A stretch of DNA of 64,000 bases from Salegentibacter agarivorans (GTDB lineage Bacteria > Bacteroidota > Bacteroidia > Flavobacteriales > Flavobacteriaceae), in assembly GCF_900113135.1 (NCBI RefSeq), contig NZ_FOOH01000011.1:62001-126000 (forward strand), written 5' to 3'. Below, one piece after another: positions 60,712 through 64,000 of the stretch. Every line of letters starts with the position of its first letter. Positions within the stretch are counted from its first letter, which is position 1. Under the pieces are notes generated by a model. It had not been told where the DNA came from. It did no database searches and saw only the letters and a program-made list of their open reading frames with translations. Position numbers and translations under genes: made by a program.

Positions 60712-61205
60712 TTATTTTCCTGTGATCATTTTATTCTTTTCAACCTGCTGAAGAATTGCTTTAACCGATTCTTCAGAAGTATATTTATCCTGCCTCGTAT
60801 TTATAACGTAATCCAGTAACTTCTCTACCGAAGAAACGGCTACATGAGACCTGGTATCTGAGGAAGCGTAGTAAATAAACACTTTTCCGTCATCATCAAT
60901 AATCCAACCGTTTCCAAAAAGCACATTAGGAACATCGCCTACCGTTTCTTCGTAATTTGGCGCCATAAAATAGCCTGTCGGTTGGTAAATCACTTTATAA
61001 TTTGTTGAAGATCTGTCATAAAAAGATACAACGTATAGCGTAATCCTCCCGCGGTCTTTCTTACTCCGTGGGCCAAATGTAGCCAACCTTTTTCGGTTTT
61101 AATCGGTGCTGGACCCAAACCATTCTTCAATTCGTAAATCGTATGGTAAGCTTTCCGATTAATGATTTTTTCATCTTCCAGAACCGGATTTTTGAGTGAT
61201 AAGCC
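60712..61205 (-). pseudogene. GH130 mannosyl-glucose phosphorylase fragment, frameshifted and 5'-truncated
   Basis: From 61205 one frame reads NPVLEDEKIINRKAYHTIYE, LKNGLGPAPIKTEKGWLHLA, HGVRKTAGGLRYTLYLFMTD, then stops. The next frame continues NYKVIYQPTGYFMAPNYEET, VGDVPNVLFGNGWI and IYYASSDTRSHVAVSSVEKL. This is the C-terminal part of a GH130 phosphorylase; one missing A near 61001-61003 explains the shift. The first 200 or more residues are gone, as the frame ends at about 61205 where the integrase begins. GH130 phosphorolyses mannosyl-glucose, and the 2-epimerase makes the substrate. Confidence 0.8.
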
Positions 61206-61206
61206 T

Positions 61207-61713
61207 CATTTAGTCAACAGCAGAAATTATTTTATTTTTAGTTTCTATACCAGGGGAATGAATTTCGCTGATATGATGAGACTAAAGTGGAATAATGTTT
61301 CCGGGGATAGAATTCATTACACGCGATCCAAAACTAAAGGAAACTTCATTATAAAAATTATGCCCCCGGTAAAAGACATACTTAACTATTACCGCAAAAA
61401 TAAAAGACCGTACATTTTTCCAATACTCCTTAGGGAAAACCTCACCCCCACTCAATTAAACGATAGAAAAAGAAAAACTCTCAGCAAGTTTAATAAGGAT
61501 TTGAAGGAATTAGCCAGTCTTGCCGGAATTGATAAACCGGTTACGAGTTATGTCGCCAGGCATAGCTTCGCCAAATGCTTAAAACAAAAAGGTGCGGGAA
61601 CAGATATAATAAGTGAATCTCTAGGTCATCAGGATATTAAAACTACCAAAGCTTATCTAAAAGAGCTCGATACTGCCATACTGGATGAAGCCAGTGAATT
61701 ATTGTTGCAATAA
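61207..61713 (+). pseudogene. Tyrosine recombinase/integrase, C-terminal catalytic part only
   Basis: The open frame (ATG 61162, but integrase homology starts near 61207) gives the catalytic domain: FIFSFYTRGMNFADMMRLKW (catalytic Arg), SYVARHSFAKCLKQKGAG (second Arg), SLGHQDIKTTKAYLKEL (His and Tyr nucleophile). About 200 N-terminal residues (arm- and core-binding domains) are missing. The first 15 codons of the frame run over GH130 antisense sequence. It is likely inactive. It resembles Bacteroidota phage-type and conjugative-element integrases. Confidence 0.75.
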
Positions 61714-61768
61714 ATGCAAACATCAGAACTAAGACTCAACTTAAATTAGTAATCCATTCTAGATCAAC

Positions 61769-63094
61769 CTACTCCCTTTTAAGCTCATATATCTTCCCAC
61801 CCTGTTCCAACATCATCTTTCCTTCTGCATTAATGAAAGTAAGTTTAAGCATCAGCTGATCGGCCTTAAAACTATTTTCTCCTGAAAAATCCAATGGAAC
61901 AGGTGGCTGATCAGTTCCCTGGGCGTATAATACACCTTCTTTATGAAAAATAGCAACATCAATAGGAAATTCTGCGCTACCATAGTTTCCCTTATATTGA
62001 TCAAGCACATCAGGATTAAGTGCCGTGGGCGGAGCGAAATCGGGGATTTGATATGGTAAACCAAGGGTTATTTTTATCGCTTCAAGAAAAATACTATTAA
62101 GGGGATAATCTGAGGCGTTAGCGATATATGATGCCGTTATTTTTTCTTTTGGAAAGTGGACTGCAATAGATGAGAATCCATCTATCCCACCGCCGTGACC
62201 ATAGACTTCAAAACCATTAAAGGTTAACTTCATTAAACCCAGTCCCGTTCCATCATTTGTAGTTTTCATAGCTTCCAGCGAAGCTTTTGACATAAGATCG
62301 CCCTCAAATAAATTGTAATAAAATATATTAAGATTTTCGGGTGTAGAAACAAGGCCTCCAGCTCCCATTGGGACACTCATATCTGTCTCGGGGGTAACCT
62401 TCCAATTACCTTCGGTTTTCACATAAGATCTGGCCTGATTGTCTTCAGCATTAATTTGTTCACCATAAAATGTATTTTTTAGCCCAAGCTTATCAATAAT
62501 TCTATTCTCTACTATTGCGGCATAATCTTTCTTCTCAACAATTTCTGCTATATAAGAAAGTAATAAATAGTTTGAATTTGAATAGCGTGTTTCATCGCCG
62601 GGTTCAAATAGGGTTCCATTTTTAATTATTCGTTTTAGCATCGCTTCCCGGGTTTGTAGTTTTTTCATCCAGGTAGTGAAATCTTTATCATCTGTCACAT
62701 TAAATATTCCGCTTTCGTGTCGCAATAAATGCTCTAATGTTATTTTTTCTGAGTTGGGCACATCCGGAAAAAAATCACTCAAATAACTATCCATCTTCAG
62801 CTTATCTTCTTCAACAAGCTGCATAATAACTACGGCGGTAAAGGTTTTAGTAATGGATCCAATCCGATACTTTGTAGTTGCATTTGATTGCAAATTCTTT
62901 TCTACATCGGAATACCCGATGGATCGCTGATAAAACTCTTTTCCGTTTGAGAAAATGGAAATACTTCCCATTCCTTTTTCCTCTGAATTAACGATATCAA
63001 ATAAGCTGTCTAATGTTTCAGTTGGAGGGTTTTCCTGAGCTTTTAAGAGGTATCCCGATAAAACCAGAAGTAATGGTAAGATTAATTTTTTCAT
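61769..63094 (-). CDS. Secreted class C beta-lactamase-like serine hydrolase
   Basis: This 441-residue protein has a signal peptide (about 1-19, MKKLILPLLLVLSGYLLKAQ). The catalytic S-x-x-K is in RIGSITKTFTAV, the Y-x-N in RYSNSNYLLL, and H-G-G-G in GHGGGIDGFSS in place of KTG. A smaller beta-barrel C-terminal part (about 345-441) follows. The family includes D-aminopeptidases, esterases and peptidoglycan-related enzymes; clinical beta-lactamase activity should not be assumed. It is followed by the ExbB-like gene on the same strand 26 bp upstream. Confidence 0.88.
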   Translation of the reverse strand: MKKLILPLLLVLSGYLLKAQENPPTETLDSLFDIVNSEEKGMGSISIFSNGKEFYQRSIGYSDVEKNLQSNATTKYRIGSITKTFTAVVIMQLVEEDKLKMDSYLSDFFPDVPNSEKITLEHLLRHESGIFNVTDDKDFTTWMKKLQTREAMLKRIIKNGTLFEPGDETRYSNSNYLLLSYIAEIVEKKDYAAIVENRIIDKLGLKNTFYGEQINAEDNQARSYVKTEGNWKVTPETDMSVPMGAGGLVSTPENLNIFYYNLFEGDLMSKASLEAMKTTNDGTGLGLMKLTFNGFEVYGHGGGIDGFSSIAVHFPKEKITASYIANASDYPLNSIFLEAIKITLGLPYQIPDFAPPTALNPDVLDQYKGNYGSAEFPIDVAIFHKEGVLYAQGTDQPPVPLDFSGENSFKADQLMLKLTFINAEGKMMLEQGGKIYELKRE

Positions 63095-63120
63095 AATATA
63101 TCTTATTGAAAATTGGAAGA

Positions 63121-63570
63121 TTAATTAGACTCTTTGGAAAAGACAGGTTTATCCTCTTTTACCTGAAAGGGTTTTATCCAATGGAGTAAAATAGTAGACA
63201 ATCGTGTAAACAGAAAAATAAAAGCTCCGAATAAAGTCGGTAGCATTGTTGTTTTTAGGCCATCGGCGAAATCCCGTGGGGTGGTTCCTTCAAAAGAGCT
63301 GAGATAATCCAGCGTATTGATTAGTTGAATTAATTGCCCAAAAACCCCCAGCACCAAAGCAAAAAGTCCCAGAGAGTTTATAATGATAATAGTTTTGTTT
63401 ATTCTGGGGTTTCGATTGCGAACTAAATAAATTCCTCTCACCAGAAGAAATAAACCTATAATTCCAACTATTAGGATAAGCATCATTATAAAAAATCCCC
63501 CTTCCTGAAACCTTGCGGCAAGAACTTCTAATATACCTCTGTGCGCTCCTTCTTGTAGTGCTATTTGCAT
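63121..63570 (-). CDS. ExbB/TolQ/MotA-like membrane protein
   Basis: This 149-residue protein has three membrane helices (about 27-50, 60-85 and 105-128). The layout, with a long polar loop before the last pair and TTMLPTLFGAFIFLFTRL, matches MotA/TolQ/ExbB proton-channel proteins in short form. No ExbD or TonB gene is adjacent, so its partner is not known. It shares the strand with the serine hydrolase gene, which starts 26 bp further on. Confidence 0.65.
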   Translation of the reverse strand: MQIALQEGAHRGILEVLAARFQEGGFFIMMLILIVGIIGLFLLVRGIYLVRNRNPRINKTIIIINSLGLFALVLGVFGQLIQLINTLDYLSSFEGTTPRDFADGLKTTMLPTLFGAFIFLFTRLSTILLHWIKPFQVKEDKPVFSKESN

Positions 63571-63781
63571 AATTCAATTTTTAATTTGTCCTTATTCAAA
63601 TCTACAGTCTTTTCACGGCTATCGATTCAAAAGTCGATGGACAACTGTTTCCTTTCTGTTTTTGGCAGAATTTGTTCTCATTACGGTTAAAATAAACTGC
63701 AACAGTTAAAAGCAGCTAAAAAGATGTTATTCATCGCAATTAAGTAAATTTCACTAAAATAATTTGGATATTGTACTGGTT

Positions 63782-64000
63782 ATGAAGCTTAACCGATTTG
63801 CATATTTCTGCTCGAGGAAAATTTTGTTGCACAGCATTTTTTGGATTCTTGTGCTCCTGTTTTTCTCCTATTTTTTGGGTGCTCCCAATGAGAATATCTT
63901 TTTTTCCGGTTCTTTTTCGGTATTTCTTCTACCTGTAACAATCATCACTACCTACACTATAATTTACTATCTCATTCCTAATTTTTTGCTTAAAAAAAGG
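63782..64000 (+). CDS. LytS-type sensor histidine kinase, N-terminal part only
   Basis: The 73 residues before the window edge read MKLNRFAYFCSRKILLHSIF, then WILVLLFFSYFLGAPNENIF, then VFLLPVTIITTYTIIYYLIP and NFLLKK. This hydrophobic start with the pattern HSIFWILVLL...YYLIPNFL is typical of the membrane part of Bacteroidota His_kinase (YehU/LytS-like) proteins, usually paired with LytTR regulators. The catalytic part lies outside the window. Confidence 0.7.
   Translation, partial: MKLNRFAYFCSRKILLHSIFWILVLLFFSYFLGAPNENIFFSGSFSVFLLPVTIITTYTIIYYLIPNFLLKKR

Noticed and set aside
61769-63094. Clinical-type class C beta-lactamase
   Set aside because: The S-x-x-K and Y-x-N motifs are present, but HGGG replaces KTG and the length and extra C-terminal domain fit the wider serine hydrolase family.
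63290-63577. Second minus-strand frame over the ExbB-like gene
   Set aside because: It lies within the ExbB-like gene in another frame and has a low-complexity, Ser/Asn-rich product.
1-64000. CRISPR array
   Set aside because: No series of near-identical 25-40 bp repeats with regular spacers was seen; repeated sequences are single palindromes.
1-64000. tRNA, rRNA and other structural RNA genes
   Set aside because: No cloverleaf or rRNA-like stretch was recognised by eye. A search with tRNA and Rfam models would be decisive.

Overview
The window is low-GC DNA from a member of the Flavobacteriaceae (Bacteroidota), most like marine genera such as Gramella/Christiangramia, Zunongwangia or Salegentibacter. 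The genus is an inference. Support comes from SusC/SusD pairs, a PorW/SprE-type type IX secretion lipoprotein, DUF5687 and PID-CTERM type proteins, the Bacteroidota order pdxA-DUF177-rpmF-fabH-accB-accC, and promoters of the TTTG-N18-TAnnTTTG type instead of E. coli -35/-10 boxes.

Layout. 1-22.5 kb is mostly housekeeping. It holds the end of a polysaccharide flippase gene and a lipoprotein, then the F1Fo ATP synthase operon (atpB-E-F-H-A-G, minus strand), preceded by AtpZ/AtpI-like, DUF6168-like and PorW/SprE genes. Next come a DUF5687 ABC exporter, a ferredoxin/flavin reductase, a solitary ABC ATPase, a GreA-like factor, a monofunctional transglycosylase, a DAO-family oxidoreductase, the fatty-acid/ribosome cluster (pdxA to accC) and ribE. 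Several intergenic spaces here carry palindromic repeats typical of flavobacterial genomes. 22.5-25 kb has a tiny PID-CTERM protein and a hybrid GAF-PAS histidine kinase.

25-42.5 kb is a laminarin (beta-1,3-glucan) type polysaccharide utilisation locus on the minus strand. A propeller/triple-tyrosine/LuxR membrane regulator precedes SusC, SusD, a PKD-containing surface glycan-binding lipoprotein and a PKD-GH16. After a terminator come GH3 and a second GH16. After another terminator come a tandem DUF1080 lipoprotein and a Tat-exported Gfo/Idh/MocA oxidoreductase, which could form a 3-keto-glycoside branch. On the plus strand follow a PLP enzyme, a DMT exporter, two paralogous GH9 enzymes with a long uncharacterised N-terminal region, and a PAS-like/LuxR regulator.

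52-58.7 kb is a coherent uncharacterised unit: a TPR sensor kinase (HisKA_2 type) and a LytTR response regulator flank five minus-strand genes. These encode three secreted or lipoprotein NTF2/cupin-like proteins, a secreted alpha/beta-barrel-like protein and an NAD-dependent epimerase/reductase. A perfect 10-bp direct repeat lies upstream of the operon. It is the best candidate in the window for an undescribed system.

58.7-61.7 kb is a decay zone. An N-acylglucosamine/cellobiose 2-epimerase gene and a GH130 phosphorylase gene each carry a one-base frameshift in an A-run, and GH130 has lost its 5' part. At the breakpoint it abuts a tyrosine integrase that has also lost its 5' part, so this looks like a deletion or rearrangement scar. 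The window ends with a class C beta-lactamase-like serine hydrolase, an ExbB/MotA-like membrane protein and the start of a LytS-type histidine kinase. I saw no tRNA, rRNA or CRISPR array.
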